A stretch of 56,478 nucleotides of DNA from Bordetella parapertussis. GTDB taxonomy: Bacteria; Pseudomonadota; Gammaproteobacteria; Burkholderiales; Burkholderiaceae_C. A model generated the notes under the pieces. The model was given only the letters and a program-made list of their open reading frames with translations. It had not been told where the DNA came from and did no database searches. The position numbers were made by a program, and so were the translations under genes. This document shows positions 1-9,374 of the stretch, one piece after another (position 1 is the first letter of the stretch; each line of letters opens with the position of its first letter). The stretch is taken from contig CAMBSK010000017.1 of the NCBI GenBank assembly GCA_945870575.1, positions 1 to 56,478 of the forward strand. The letters are read 5' to 3'.

Positions 1-1
1 A

Positions 2-1492
2 CTAGACCACTTTCCGAACTGATTTAGAACCTGTCCTAGTCGTTCCTGTGCGTGTCTTAGTCGTCTTTGTAGCAGATTTCTTGGCGATTGTCTTAGTGGT
101 TTTCGTGGGTGAGATTACTGAAGAAACTTTTGATACCTTGATATTGGAATCACCCATAACTCGTTTCTTGATTTGGGCATTTACTTCAGTTAATCCATCT
201 GAACGGTTTGACTGAATGAGTTCTACGTTCATTTCAGCAGTCAAATGCTTTGCATAGAACCTATCAATCATTTCAACTGATGTTCTCGCATTTCTCGCTA
301 GTGACAATAAATCTAACCCCTTTGATTCTGTTAGTCTGAACATGATGGATGTATGTCTCAATGAATAAAGAGTTCTTGCTTCGCCAGTTGGATTGTTTTT
401 CAGATTCGTTATTTGAAGTAAATAGTCAAATTGCCGATGTAATTGCTGTAAAGCGTAATCTCTGTTCAAGTTTTCGGGTTGAAATAGAAAATCTTCATCT
501 TTTCCATACCCTTCAGTTAATTGACGGTTTCTGATTGATTCATAAATCTCAATACCGCTCGGTAGAGATACTATTGGATTTGAATGTCCCTTCGTGATAA
601 GGTGTGATAGTCGTAAGTAGACTTGTTCACTTTTTACAATCGCTATATGTTTGTGCTTTATTACACGAATGTCAGTTGGTCTGATAAATGTGTTTGTCAT
701 AAACAATATTAGGTCATAAAGTTCCTGAGTGAGAATTCCTTTTCTTAAAACACTGTTGTCTTTCCCAGAGTAGATTAAAAATTCTTCTCCGATATGTGTT
801 CTTGCTGTATTGTGTAGTTTTGCGTATTCAGCATTGTTGAACCAACTTCTTGGTTTATCAACAGTTTTTATTGATGGAAATGCTGGCAAAGTATTGATCA
901 CATCCATTCTTTGAGCAAATTTCAGAATTGTTTTGATATGCGATAGATGAACTTTCAATGAACTACTGCTTAGTTTCCGCTCTTTAGAGTTGCTGTTCAG
1001 TTTTTGAATGTATTCATTAATCAATCTGTAATTGATTTCAGCGACTTCATATCTGCTGAAAAATGGAAGTATGTCTTTCTTGAGTCTGTATTCATCATTG
1101 ATAAATTTTTTATCTGAAAGTTCGCCTCTTTCAACTCTTGATTTGTTCTCATTTTGTAGACCAAGAGCACAGACTTCAAAACCACTTTTTGACGAAAGTG
1201 GTTCTTTGTTCATTATTTTTGATTTAATCTCAACAAAAAATCTTTCGGCAAACTTGATTGCTTCTTTGCGGTCATTTGTCTTGGTACATTTTCTAATCAC
1301 TTTTCGTTCTTCAAACAACCGAACATAATAGTAGGGTGACTTCATCATTTTGTAGATAGTCAATGATTTGTACCCTTTAACTTTTTCTAATGTTTCAGGT
1401 ATAGGTAAAGTACCGTCCCGTTCTTTATCAACAGGAACAGAATTAACTTTTACACTTTTAGGAATGTACTGTTTTGTCTTCTTCTGACTCAT
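2..1492 (-). CDS. Tyrosine-type site-specific recombinase (integrase) of an integrated element
   Basis: A 496-residue phage-integrase-family recombinase that would cut and rejoin DNA through a tyrosine-DNA intermediate. The catalytic half is at about residues 225-425: a first Arg in FIRPTDIR, a Lys in the hairpin TKGHSNPIVSLP, the box LYSLRHTSI with Tyr where His is usual, and the likely nucleophile Tyr in MIDRFYAKH. A core-binding region precedes it (about 100-215). The last 35 residues form an unusual Lys/Thr-rich basic tail. The gene is strongly AT-rich compared with the genes that follow, which suggests transfer. It lies just inside a tRNA-like sequence and is read away from it, as integrases of tRNA-targeting islands often are. 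The stop codon is at the window edge, so the gene is complete. Its element lies off-window. The family is sure; the element type is unknown. Confidence 0.9.
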   Translation of the reverse strand: MSQKKTKQYIPKSVKVNSVPVDKERDGTLPIPETLEKVKGYKSLTIYKMMKSPYYYVRLFEERKVIRKCTKTNDRKEAIKFAERFFVEIKSKIMNKEPLSSKSGFEVCALGLQNENKSRVERGELSDKKFINDEYRLKKDILPFFSRYEVAEINYRLINEYIQKLNSNSKERKLSSSSLKVHLSHIKTILKFAQRMDVINTLPAFPSIKTVDKPRSWFNNAEYAKLHNTARTHIGEEFLIYSGKDNSVLRKGILTQELYDLILFMTNTFIRPTDIRVIKHKHIAIVKSEQVYLRLSHLITKGHSNPIVSLPSGIEIYESIRNRQLTEGYGKDEDFLFQPENLNRDYALQQLHRQFDYLLQITNLKNNPTGEARTLYSLRHTSIMFRLTESKGLDLLSLARNARTSVEMIDRFYAKHLTAEMNVELIQSNRSDGLTEVNAQIKKRVMGDSNIKVSKVSSVISPTKTTKTIAKKSATKTTKTRTGTTRTGSKSVRKVV

Positions 1493-1499
1493 TTGGTAG

Positions 1500-1528
1500 T
1501 TGTATACTAAAATTCATACAACTGTCAA
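1500..1528 (-). promoter_or_regulatory. Integrase promoter overlapped by an inverted repeat
   Basis: On the minus strand there is a TTGACA box (1523-1528), a 16-base spacer and a TATACA box (1501-1506), close to a sigma-70 consensus. The expected start point falls about 2 bases before the integrase ATG at 1492, and no Shine-Dalgarno sequence is visible, so the mRNA may be leaderless. A perfect 6-bp inverted repeat, TTGTAT/ATACAA (1500-1505 and 1516-1521), covers the -10 box and could be a repressor operator. Boxes and repeat are seen directly; their function is inferred. Confidence 0.6.
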
Positions 1529-1569
1529 GAGTAGTTTCTCTAATTAAACTGTTATGAATCAACAAGTTA

Positions 1570-1645
1570 TGGTGCCGGAGAGATGAATTGAACACCCGAC
1601 CTTCTCATTACGAATGAGCTGTTTTGCCGACTGAGCAACGCCGAC
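1570..1645 (-). tRNA. tRNA-Thr(CGT)-like sequence, degenerate, possible attachment site
   Basis: The minus strand folds as a 76-base tRNA ending in an encoded CCA. The anticodon arm CTCAT-TCGTAAT-GAG gives anticodon CGT (Thr). The T arm has loop TTCAATT where TTCGATT or similar is usual. The 5' half is damaged: the acceptor stem has a C6/T67 clash, and the D stem GCTC/AAAC has C-A mismatches at two positions where GCTC/GAGC is expected. The damage is mostly in the 5' half, while the anticodon arm and 3' end are good. It sits 28 bases after the fbp stop and 77 bases before the integrase start. It may be a decaying tRNA or a remnant made by element integration. Function is doubtful. Confidence 0.6.
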
Positions 1646-1672
1646 GTTACTTGAAAATATAACAGCCTTTGA

Positions 1673-2674
1673 TCAAGAAACCTTGTGCATTGCCGTCACG
1701 CGTTCCACTTCATTTTTTGAGCCCAGGAAAACGCTGACGCGTTCGTGCAATTGTGTCGGCTGAATATCCAGAATGCGCTCACGTCCGTTGGTGGCCATGC
1801 CGCCGGCTTGTTCCACCAGCCAACTCATGGGGTTGGCCTCGTACATCAGCCGCAGCTTGCCGGGTTTTTGCGGCTCGCGCTTATCCCAGGGGTACATGAA
1901 CACGCCGCCGCGCGTCAGTATGCGGTGTACGTCCGCCACCATGCTGGCCACCCAGCGCATATTGAAATCCTTGCCGCGCGGGCCGTCTTTACCGGCCAGG
2001 CATTCCGCAATGTACTCAGTCACCGTTTTGTCCCAGTGCCGCATATTGCTCATATTGATGGCGAATTCACGCGTATCCTCGGGAATGCGGACGTTTTCTT
2101 CGGTCAACACGAACGAACCTTGCTCGCGGTCCAGCGTGAACATGGCTACGCCGTCCCCCACTGTCAGCACCAAAGTGGTTTGCGGTCCGTACACGCAATA
2201 ACCGGCTGCCACTTGTGCATGTCCGGGTTGCAGAAAATCCGCTTCGCTGACTTTCTCGGCAGATTCAGGTTTTTTCAGCACGCTGAAGATGGTCCCTATG
2301 CTGACATTCACGTCGATATTGCTGGAGCCGTCCAACGGATCAAACAACAACAAATACTCGCCTTGCGGGTAGCGGTTGGGTACCACGTAAATGCTGTCCA
2401 TTTCCTCCGAGGCCATGGCCGCCAGATGACCGCCCCATTCGTTGGCCTCAATCAAGACTTCGTTGGCGATGATGTCGAGTTTTTTCTGTACCTCACCTTG
2501 CACGTTTTCGCTGTGTGCTGAGCCCAGCACGCCGCCCAATGCGCCTTTGTTCACCGCATGGCTGATGCCTTTGCAGGCGCGTGCCACCACTTCCAGCAGC
2601 AAACGCAGCTCAGGGGGTATGTGTTGTTTAGCGCGTTGTTGCTCGACCAGATAACGGGAAAGGGAAGCGGCCAT
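1673..2674 (-). CDS. fbp: Fructose-1,6-bisphosphatase, class I
   Basis: A cytoplasmic, metal-dependent phosphatase that converts fructose 1,6-bisphosphate to fructose 6-phosphate, the committed step of gluconeogenesis. At 333 residues it is the usual class I length. The metal-binding motif [10 protein letters not shown] is at about residues 112-121, and the substrate-side segment with [19 protein letters not shown] lies near the C-terminus. The start ATG follows pepN by only three bases, so the two genes should be co-transcribed from the right. The tRNA-like sequence and the element integrase lie just beyond the stop. No oddity is seen in the protein. Confidence 0.97.
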   Translation of the reverse strand: MAASLSRYLVEQQRAKQHIPPELRLLLEVVARACKGISHAVNKGALGGVLGSAHSENVQGEVQKKLDIIANEVLIEANEWGGHLAAMASEEMDSIYVVPNRYPQGEYLLLFDPLDGSSNIDVNVSIGTIFSVLKKPESAEKVSEADFLQPGHAQVAAGYCVYGPQTTLVLTVGDGVAMFTLDREQGSFVLTEENVRIPEDTREFAINMSNMRHWDKTVTEYIAECLAGKDGPRGKDFNMRWVASMVADVHRILTRGGVFMYPWDKREPQKPGKLRLMYEANPMSWLVEQAGGMATNGRERILDIQPTQLHERVSVFLGSKNEVERVTAMHKVS

Positions 2675-2677
2675 GTG

Positions 2678-5329
2678 TCAGTCCTCCAGGGCAGAGTCAA
2701 TCACTTCGCGCACATCGGCGCTCAAATCATCTTTGGCGGCCACGCGGCGTATGGCTTCGTGCGCTGCGCTGCGGTAAGGTTCGACCAACTTGCGCCAGCG
2801 GTCCATGGCGCGCGCCAGGCGCGCCGCCACTTGCGGGTTGAAGCTGTCAAGCTCGAGCACGCGTTCGCTCCAGAACACATAACCTGACGCGTCGGTGCGG
2901 TGAAAGGCTGCCGGGTTGTTGCAATAACTGGCAATCAGACTGCGCGCACGGTTGGGGTTGCGGATCTGAAAATCGGGATGTTGCATCAACTGGCGTACTC
3001 GCGATAACACATGGCCTTCATGGTCGCTTGCTGCGGCCTGCACCGCAAACCACTTGTCCAGCACCAGTTCTTCTTTGCGGAATTGCTGATAGAACAAAGC
3101 CAAAGCATCTGTTGCCAAGGCGTGATTGATGGCAACCAGCGCCTGCAAGGCGTGCATGCGTTCGGTCATGTTGTTGGCTTGTTTGAACGCCTGCAAAGCT
3201 TGCTGCGCCCACTCATCCTTGTGTTGCAGTTGACCGGCCAGACACAGGTAATTCAATGCCAAACCATGCAAGGCGCGACGCCCGCTAGGCGCTGCGTCCG
3301 GTGAGTATTCTCCTTTGACGCGGTAATGCGCGTAAGCCCAAACCCAATCGTCAAGTAATTCAACTGCGATTTGTCGGCGCATGCTTTCGCGCACCTCGTG
3401 GATTTTTTGCGGATCCACAGTTTCAGCTTGTTCTGCGATGTAGTTTTCACTAGGCGGCGTCAACACCAGTTCTTTGAAGGCCGAGTCCAGTTCAGTGTGG
3501 CGCAGCAACTGGCGCAAACCTTCAATCAACCCCGGCGACAACAGTTTCTCTGTCGGCAGTTGTTGCGACAAGGCCTGCAAAGCGGTTGTCATGAACAAAC
3601 GTTGCGCCGACTCCCAGCGGTTGAACGCATCCGTGTCGTGCGCCAACAGCACCAGCAACTCGGCTTCGCTGTAGTCGGTATGCAGTTGCACCGGCGCGCT
3701 AAAGCCGCGCATCAGCGAAGGAATCACGGGCTCTGTGATGCCTTCAAGCACCAGTGTTTGGGCGTCTTGGCTCAGCACCATCAGTTGATCCGGCAATACC
3801 ACTTCGCCGGTTTGGTTCAGCAGACCGAACTGCACCGGAATCAAAAACGGTTGTTTTAGCATTTGTCCGGGTGTGGACTGGCACGACTGCTTGAAATGCA
3901 GACTCAGGCGCTGATTGGCCGCATCGTGTTCCAGTTGCACGTCGACGCGCGGCGTACCGGCCTGCGAGTACCAGCGTTTGAATACATCGAGTTGTTTGTA
4001 AAGTTCTGTGGCCGGGTTGGCGTCGGCAATGGCTTGCACAAAATCATCACAAGTCACGGCCTGGCCGTCGTGCCGCTGAAAATACAACTTCATGCCCACA
4101 GCGAATCCGTCGCGGCCGACCAGGGTTTGCATCATGCGAACGACTTCAGCACCTTTTTCATAAATGGTGACGGTGTAGAAGTTGTTGATCTCCATGTAGC
4201 TGTCGGGGCGCACCGGATGCGCCATGGGACCGGCGTCTTCGGCGAACTGCACGGTACGCAGCAGACGCACGTCTTCGATGCGTTTGACGGCGCGCGCGGA
4301 CGCAGAGCCAGACAAGTCCTGGCTGAATTCCTGGTCGCGAAAAACGGTCAGGCCTTCTTTCAACGACAGTTGAAACCAGTCGCGGCAGGTGATGCGGTTG
4401 CCGGTCCAGTTGTGAAAATACTCGTGGCCGACCACGCTTTCAATATTGCCGTAATCCTGGTCGGTGGCGGTGGACGGGCTGGCCAACACGTACTTGGTGT
4501 TGAAAATATTCAGGCCCTTGTTTTCCATGGCACCCATGTTGAAGTCCGAGGTGGCGACCACCATGAAGCGTTCCAGGTCCAGGCTTAGGCCGAAGCGCGC
4601 TTCGTCCCAGGCGATGCTGGCCATCAGCGATTGCATGGCGTGATCTGTTTTATCAAGATCGCCGGAGCGCACATAAATTTGCAGCACATGTTCTTTGCCG
4701 TTGCGCGCCGTGATGCGCTGTTCGCGGCACACCAGTTTGCCGGCCACCAAGGCAAACAAATAACTGGGTTTGTGGTGCGGGTCTACCCATTTTGCAAAAT
4801 GCCGACCGTCTTCCAGATGGCCTTGTTCGACCAAGTTGCCGTTGGACAGCAGCACCGGAAAATCGGTTTTGTTGGCGCGCAACGTCACAGTGAACAGCGA
4901 CATCACATCCGGGCGATCCAGAAAATAACTGATGCGTCTGAAACCCTGTGCTTCGCATTGTGTGAAAAACGAATCCTGGCTCATATACAAGCCTGTGAGC
5001 TGTGTATTTTTAGACGGGTTGCAGGTGGTGAAAATTTCCAGTTTGAACGCCTCATTGCCTTCTGGCAGGTTTTCCAACACCAGTTGATCGCCGTCCATCT
5101 TGAATGAGGTGCCCTGGCCATTGACAAGTACCCGGGATAAATTGAGTTCTTCGCCGTCAAGTTTCAGCGCTTGCGCTGCCAAATCCGGGTTGCGCCGGAT
5201 TTGCATGGTGTTGAGCACGCGTGTTTTGGCAGGCTCCAGGTCGAACACCAGATCGACGCTGTCAATCAGGAATGCGGGTGCCTGGTAGTCCTCGCGCCGT
5301 GTGATCACGGTCTGGCCTTCACGAAACAT
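2678..5329 (-). CDS. pepN: Aminopeptidase N (M1 family zinc metallopeptidase)
   Basis: Removes N-terminal residues from peptides in the cytoplasm. The zinc site is HEYFHNWTGNR, with the downstream Glu in LKEGLTVFRDQEF, and the substrate-binding motif is MGAMENKGLN. From the chosen start it has 883 residues, typical of the E. coli PepN type with its long helical C-terminal domain. I start it at the ATG at 5329 (MFREGQT), which has GGAG eight bases upstream, and not at the TTG eight codons earlier. It is followed three bases later by fbp. It is read in the same direction as prfB, with a 30-base gap. Confidence 0.95.
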   Translation of the reverse strand: MFREGQTVITRREDYQAPAFLIDSVDLVFDLEPAKTRVLNTMQIRRNPDLAAQALKLDGEELNLSRVLVNGQGTSFKMDGDQLVLENLPEGNEAFKLEIFTTCNPSKNTQLTGLYMSQDSFFTQCEAQGFRRISYFLDRPDVMSLFTVTLRANKTDFPVLLSNGNLVEQGHLEDGRHFAKWVDPHHKPSYLFALVAGKLVCREQRITARNGKEHVLQIYVRSGDLDKTDHAMQSLMASIAWDEARFGLSLDLERFMVVATSDFNMGAMENKGLNIFNTKYVLASPSTATDQDYGNIESVVGHEYFHNWTGNRITCRDWFQLSLKEGLTVFRDQEFSQDLSGSASARAVKRIEDVRLLRTVQFAEDAGPMAHPVRPDSYMEINNFYTVTIYEKGAEVVRMMQTLVGRDGFAVGMKLYFQRHDGQAVTCDDFVQAIADANPATELYKQLDVFKRWYSQAGTPRVDVQLEHDAANQRLSLHFKQSCQSTPGQMLKQPFLIPVQFGLLNQTGEVVLPDQLMVLSQDAQTLVLEGITEPVIPSLMRGFSAPVQLHTDYSEAELLVLLAHDTDAFNRWESAQRLFMTTALQALSQQLPTEKLLSPGLIEGLRQLLRHTELDSAFKELVLTPPSENYIAEQAETVDPQKIHEVRESMRRQIAVELLDDWVWAYAHYRVKGEYSPDAAPSGRRALHGLALNYLCLAGQLQHKDEWAQQALQAFKQANNMTERMHALQALVAINHALATDALALFYQQFRKEELVLDKWFAVQAAASDHEGHVLSRVRQLMQHPDFQIRNPNRARSLIASYCNNPAAFHRTDASGYVFWSERVLELDSFNPQVAARLARAMDRWRKLVEPYRSAAHEAIRRVAAKDDLSADVREVIDSALED

Positions 5330-5359
5330 GGGAAATCTCCGTTGTTTTTTCAATGGGGT

Positions 5360-6464
5360 TCAAACACCTTGCTTGAGCGAGGCTTCGATGAAAGTGTCCA
5401 GATCGCCGTCCAGCACTTTCTGGGTGTTGCTGATTTCGACATTGGTCCGCAAATCCTTGATGCGGCTTTGGTCCAGCACATAACTGCGAATCTGGTGGCC
5501 CCAGCCGACATCGGTTTTGGTGTCTTCCAGCTTTTGTTGCGCTTCCATGCGCTTGCGCATTTCAAAATCGTACAAGCGCGAGCGCAGGCGTTTCCAAGCC
5601 ACATCCCGGTTGCTGTGCTGGCTGCGTCCGTCTTGGCACTGCACCACGATGCCGGTGGGAATGTGCGTCAAGCGCACCGCCGAATCCGTTTTATTTATGT
5701 GCTGGCCGCCAGCGCCGCTGGCACGAAAGGTGTCGGTGCGCACGTCCGCCGGGTTGATGTCGATTTCAATCGAGTCGTCAATTTCCGGGTACACAAAAAT
5801 GCTGGCGAAACTGGTGTGGCGTCCGCCGGCCGAATCGAAAGGCGATTTGCGCACCAGGCGGTGAACGCCGGTTTCGGTGCGCAGCAAACCGAAAGCGTAT
5901 TCGCCCTCTATCTTCAAGGTGGCGCCTTTGATACCAGCCACGTCGCCGGGCGATTCGTCTTCCAGTGTGGCTTTGAAACCTTTGCGTTCAGCGTATTTCA
6001 GGTACTGGCGCAACAGCATGCTGGCCCAGTCGCAGGCCTCGGTACCACCGGCACCGGCTTGAATATCCAGAAACGCGTTCAGCGGATCGGCCGGGTTGTA
6101 GAACATGCGGCGGAATTCCAGCTTTTGTATTTCAGCTTCGATGCGCTGCGTGTCTTCTTCGATGGTGAGCAAACCGGCGTCGTCGTTGTCGGCTTTGCTC
6201 ATGTCAAACAGCTCGGTGTTGTCCGCAATCTCCTGGCTCAGGCGCGTGAGCACCAGCACGATGTCGTCCAGGGATTTTTTTTCTTTGCCCAGTTCCTGGG
6301 CTTTCTTAGGGTCGTTCCAGACCGACGGGTCTTCCAGCGATGCGTTGACGGTTCTCAGACGTTCCGATTTGGCATCGTAGTCAAAGATACCCCCGTAGGT
6401 CGAGAGTGCGTGCACCCAAATCGACCAGCAAATTGCCAATGGTGTTGATACGTTCTGCGTCCAT
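5360..6464 (-). CDS. prfB: Peptide chain release factor 2, made by programmed +1 frameshift
   Basis: RF2 recognises UAA and UGA stop codons and triggers peptide release on the ribosome. Translation starts at ATG 6464 ([10 protein letters not shown]) and reads 27 codons to an in-frame TGA at 6381-6383. The site reads GGGGGTATCTTTGAC: a Shine-Dalgarno-like stretch, then the slippery CTT and TGA C. A +1 slip continues as DYDAKSERL and gives about 367 residues, matching the family. The stop-recognition motif SPF occurs in [11 protein letters not shown] and the catalytic GGQ in [16 protein letters not shown]. Annotation of the downstream frame alone would give a false N-terminus. The frameshift is the known autoregulation: low RF2 favours the slip. 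The usual neighbour lysS is not next to it. Confidence 0.96.
6380..6396 (-). promoter_or_regulatory. prfB programmed +1 frameshift signal
   Basis: On the minus strand the bases read CGGGGGTATCTTTGAC. GGGGG acts as the internal Shine-Dalgarno-like element, CTT is the slippery codon, and TGA followed by C is the weak stop. The layout is the same as the well-studied E. coli prfB site. The downstream frame carries the rest of RF2. Confidence 0.95.
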
Positions 6465-6527
6465 GTGTAGCCTCAAAATACTTGCGTAAACCTTGATTAT
6501 CCCCTGAGTGCCGCATGGCCCGGCTGT

Positions 6528-7328
6528 TCATACGCCACGCGCTGCCGCCGGGGCCTTAGCGATTGACAGGGTTTGCATGCCGAGCAGCACATCGCCGACG
6601 ATGATGATGGCCGGGCTGGCGAGTTTTTCAAGCGCAAACACAGCGCTTAATTGCGACAGTTGGGTGCAGACATGGCGCTGTACCGGCATGCTGGCGTTTT
6701 CCACCACCGCCACAGGCGTGTCGGGCGGCAGGCCTTGCAGCAAACCTTGCTGCAAATGTGCAGCGGTTTGCACGCCCATGTAAATCACCAGCGTCAAGCG
6801 GCAGTCATGCGCGGTGCGGGCAAGTTGCGCCCAATCCACAGCAGGCAGTGGCGCCCCAGTGCGTGCCGGTGATGCGTGACCGGTGATCATGATCACGCCA
6901 TGTGCATACGCACGGTGGGTGAGGGCGACGCCCAGGCCGTGCGCAGCGGATAAACCGGCGGTGATGCCGTTGACCACTTCTACCTCTATGCCAAGCGCTT
7001 GCAAATGCTGCTTTTCTTCCCCTGCTCTGCCGAAAATCAATGGGTCGCCGCCTTTGAGGCGCACCACGTTTTCACCGGCCAAAGCTTCTTGCGCCATGAG
7101 TTTTTCAATAAAGGCCTGCGGCGTTGACTGGCAACCGCCGCGCTTGCCCACATGAATGATGCGGGCGGTGGGCGAAGCGTGTTGCAGCACATCGGCATGC
7201 ACCAGGTCATCGACCAGCAATACGCTGGCGGCTTGAATGGCTTTGACCGCTTTGAGCGTCAGCAACTCGGGGTCGCCGGGACCTGCGCCGACCAGTGTGA
7301 CTTTGGGTATGAGCGTTTTGGGTTTCAT
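6528..7328 (-). CDS. cobA: Uroporphyrinogen-III C-methyltransferase (SUMT)
   Basis: Transfers two methyl groups from S-adenosylmethionine to uroporphyrinogen III, making precorrin-2 for siroheme or cobalamin. The 266 residues include the family signatures GAGPGDPELLTLKA near residue 15 and VVRLKGGDPLIFGRAGEE near residue 90, and ALTHRAYAHGVIMITGH in the centre. The start is taken at 7328 (MKPKTL), whose ATG overlaps the ybiB stop as ATGA, so the two are translationally coupled. No other cobalamin or siroheme gene is nearby, so a siroheme role is the simpler inference. Confidence 0.93.
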   Translation of the reverse strand: MKPKTLIPKVTLVGAGPGDPELLTLKAVKAIQAASVLLVDDLVHADVLQHASPTARIIHVGKRGGCQSTPQAFIEKLMAQEALAGENVVRLKGGDPLIFGRAGEEKQHLQALGIEVEVVNGITAGLSAAHGLGVALTHRAYAHGVIMITGHASPARTGAPLPAVDWAQLARTAHDCRLTLVIYMGVQTAAHLQQGLLQGLPPDTPVAVVENASMPVQRHVCTQLSQLSAVFALEKLASPAIIIVGDVLLGMQTLSIAKAPAAARGV

Positions 7329-8245
7329 GGTGTGATAGAAATTTGATGAGCCAGTTCGCACACCTGCTTCACCTGGGCTTGAATAGGAGCGGGTATGCGT
7401 TCAGGCTGTGCCAGCAGCGAACGTATGTAATCGGCGGTTTGCCCGGCGTTAAGTCCACCGGGATAGGCCATGCTGTCTGCGGACAGCGTGTCCTGCGGAT
7501 CGTTTTCTGCGAACAGCAAACCTGCTTGCAGCAAGACGGATTTGCGCAGTCGTCTGGGGTCGGCCACCGGTTCGCCTTCGGTGCCGCGCAATAGCAAGGC
7601 ATTGGCTTGCATCAATTGCAAAGTGTCCGTCATGGAGGTTTCGTACTCGCGGTGGGTGTAGCTGGCCACCAGTAGCGCAGGCCCGTCAACCGGGTTCATC
7701 ATTTTCACCAGACTGTGGGCTGAGTTGCGCAGTCCTAGGCTGCGTCGCACTTGCAGCAGCCGCCACAAACCGGGACTCAAAAGCTCTGCCGGGACAAACA
7801 CCACCTCACTGCCGGTCAATGCGCGTAAGGACGTCAGGCAAGCCAGTCCCAGTTCATGCATCACGTCTTCTGTGGATACGCGCGAGTCCTCGGTGTTGCC
7901 GCCGTGCACGAGGACGCGCACACCCTGTGCCGATAACAGTATGGCCAGCAAGGGCGTGAACAAAGGCAGTCGGCGTGCACCGTTGTAGCTGGGCAGCACC
8001 ACCACAGGCGCGGCGTTGTCGTTGGGAATACGCTGCAAGCGGCTGTCAAGCGCATCCAGAAAACCCGCCATCTCCTGCGCGGTTTCGCCTTTGACGCGCA
8101 TAGCGATGCAAAACGCGCCCAGTTGCAGATCGGGCACCGCGCCGTCCAGCACCAGGCCCATCAATTCAGCTGCCTGCTCACGCGTCAAATCGCGCGCGCC
8201 CTGTTTGCCGCGACCTATCTCTTTAATGAAATGGCTGATGCTCAT
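7325..8245 (-). CDS. ybiB: YbiB/TrpD2-type DNA-binding protein
   Basis: A 306-residue member of the anthranilate-phosphoribosyltransferase-like fold. The N-terminal helical domain (KEIGRGKQGARDLTREQAAEL) and the central glycine-containing loop LVHGGNTEDSRV recall TrpD. E. coli YbiB is known to bind nucleic acid and to lack the TrpD activity, so a tryptophan role should not be assumed. The start is placed at 8245 (MSISHF), not at the upstream in-frame codons. The stop overlaps the cobA start (ATGA). It diverges from tsaD across a 70-base gap. The family call is good; the physiological role is unknown. Confidence 0.85.
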   Translation of the reverse strand: MSISHFIKEIGRGKQGARDLTREQAAELMGLVLDGAVPDLQLGAFCIAMRVKGETAQEMAGFLDALDSRLQRIPNDNAAPVVVLPSYNGARRLPLFTPLLAILLSAQGVRVLVHGGNTEDSRVSTEDVMHELGLACLTSLRALTGSEVVFVPAELLSPGLWRLLQVRRSLGLRNSAHSLVKMMNPVDGPALLVASYTHREYETSMTDTLQLMQANALLLRGTEGEPVADPRRLRKSVLLQAGLLFAENDPQDTLSADSMAYPGGLNAGQTADYIRSLLAQPERIPAPIQAQVKQVCELAHQISITP

Positions 8246-8315
8246 GACACGGATTGTGGAACAAGCTTGATGACTTTCAGTTATGAGGCGAATCACGCAA
8301 AGCTAAACTCGTCGC

Positions 8316-9353
8316 ATGTGGATATTGGGCATTGAATCTTCCTGCGACGAAACCGGCGTGGCGCTGGTGCGTGCAGACGCGGGCAAGCCATTGCCCGTGC
8401 TGGCGGCACAAGCCTTGCACACGCAAGCGGCCATGCACGAGGCCTATGGCGGCGTGGTGCCCGAACTCGCCAGCCGCGACCATATACGGCGCGTATTGCC
8501 CTTGATTCAGCAAGTGATGCACGAGGCCAGCCTAGGTTTGTCGCAGTTGGATGTGATCGCCTACACGCGCGGACCCGGTCTGGCCGGCGCCTTGTTGGTC
8601 GGTGCTGGAACCGCTTGTGCCTTGGCCGCCAGTCTGGGCAAACCTTTGATGGGTATTCACCACCTTGAGGGGCATTTGCTGTCGCCATTTTTGAGCGCCG
8701 ATCCGCCGTCTTTTCCCTTTGTGGCCTTGCTGGTCTCCGGCGGTCATACGCAGTTGATGCAAGTCGACGCGGTCGGAAGTTATGTGTTGCTGGGCGAAAC
8801 CATAGACGACGCGGCCGGTGAAGCGTTTGACAAATCTGCCAAGCTCATGGGCCTGGGCTACCCAGGCGGCCCGGCCTTGTCGGCGCTGGCTGTTCATGGC
8901 GATCCTCTGGCTTTTGCCTTGCCCAGGCCGTTGCTTAACCAGCCTAACTTGGATTTTTCTTTTGCCGGTCTGAAGACGGCGGTATTGACACAAAGCCGCA
9001 AGCTCGGCGATGAATTGGAAAACCGCAAAGCCGATCTGGCGGCGTCCACCCAAGCTGCCATCGTTGATGTATTGGTGAAAAAATCGGTCAAGGCTTTAAA
9101 GCAAACCGGTTTGAAAACCCTGGTGGTCGCCGGTGGTGTGGGCGCTAACCGGGCTTTGCGCGAGCGCTTGCAGGCGGATTGCCGCAAGATAGGCACGCGG
9201 GTGCATTACCCCGAGCCGGATTTGTGCACCGACAACGGTGCCATGATTGGCATGGCGGCGGCCATGCGCTTGACGGCTGGGGTTGAACTGCCGAACACTG
9301 ACTACGCCTTTGATGTGTTACCGCGCTGGCCGCTGGCGCAAACACCAGCCTGA
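8316..9353 (+). CDS. tsaD: tRNA N6-adenosine threonylcarbamoyltransferase
   Basis: Places threonylcarbamoyl on A37 of ANN-reading tRNAs (the t6A modification) together with TsaB, TsaC and TsaE, which are not in the window. The 345 residues show the ASKHA nucleotide-binding motif [17 protein letters not shown] at the N-terminus, metal-binding histidines in the HLEGHLLSP region, SGGHTQLM, and the C-terminal [14 protein letters not shown]. Length and motifs are standard. It is followed 21 bases later by an aminotransferase on the same strand. Confidence 0.96.
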   Translation: MWILGIESSCDETGVALVRADAGKPLPVLAAQALHTQAAMHEAYGGVVPELASRDHIRRVLPLIQQVMHEASLGLSQLDVIAYTRGPGLAGALLVGAGTACALAASLGKPLMGIHHLEGHLLSPFLSADPPSFPFVALLVSGGHTQLMQVDAVGSYVLLGETIDDAAGEAFDKSAKLMGLGYPGGPALSALAVHGDPLAFALPRPLLNQPNLDFSFAGLKTAVLTQSRKLGDELENRKADLAASTQAAIVDVLVKKSVKALKQTGLKTLVVAGGVGANRALRERLQADCRKIGTRVHYPEPDLCTDNGAMIGMAAAMRLTAGVELPNTDYAFDVLPRWPLAQTPA

Positions 9354-9374
9354 ATAACCCGAAAGTCACACCTT

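Noticed and set aside
1745..2521. 258-residue open frame on the plus strand inside fbp
   Set aside because: It is antisense to fbp, has no ribosome site and has a His/Gln-rich random composition typical of the reverse strand of GC-rich genes.
5171..6448. 425-residue open frame on the plus strand over prfB and the start of pepN
   Set aside because: It covers two certain genes in antisense and has no domain pattern; the length follows from the codon bias of the real genes.
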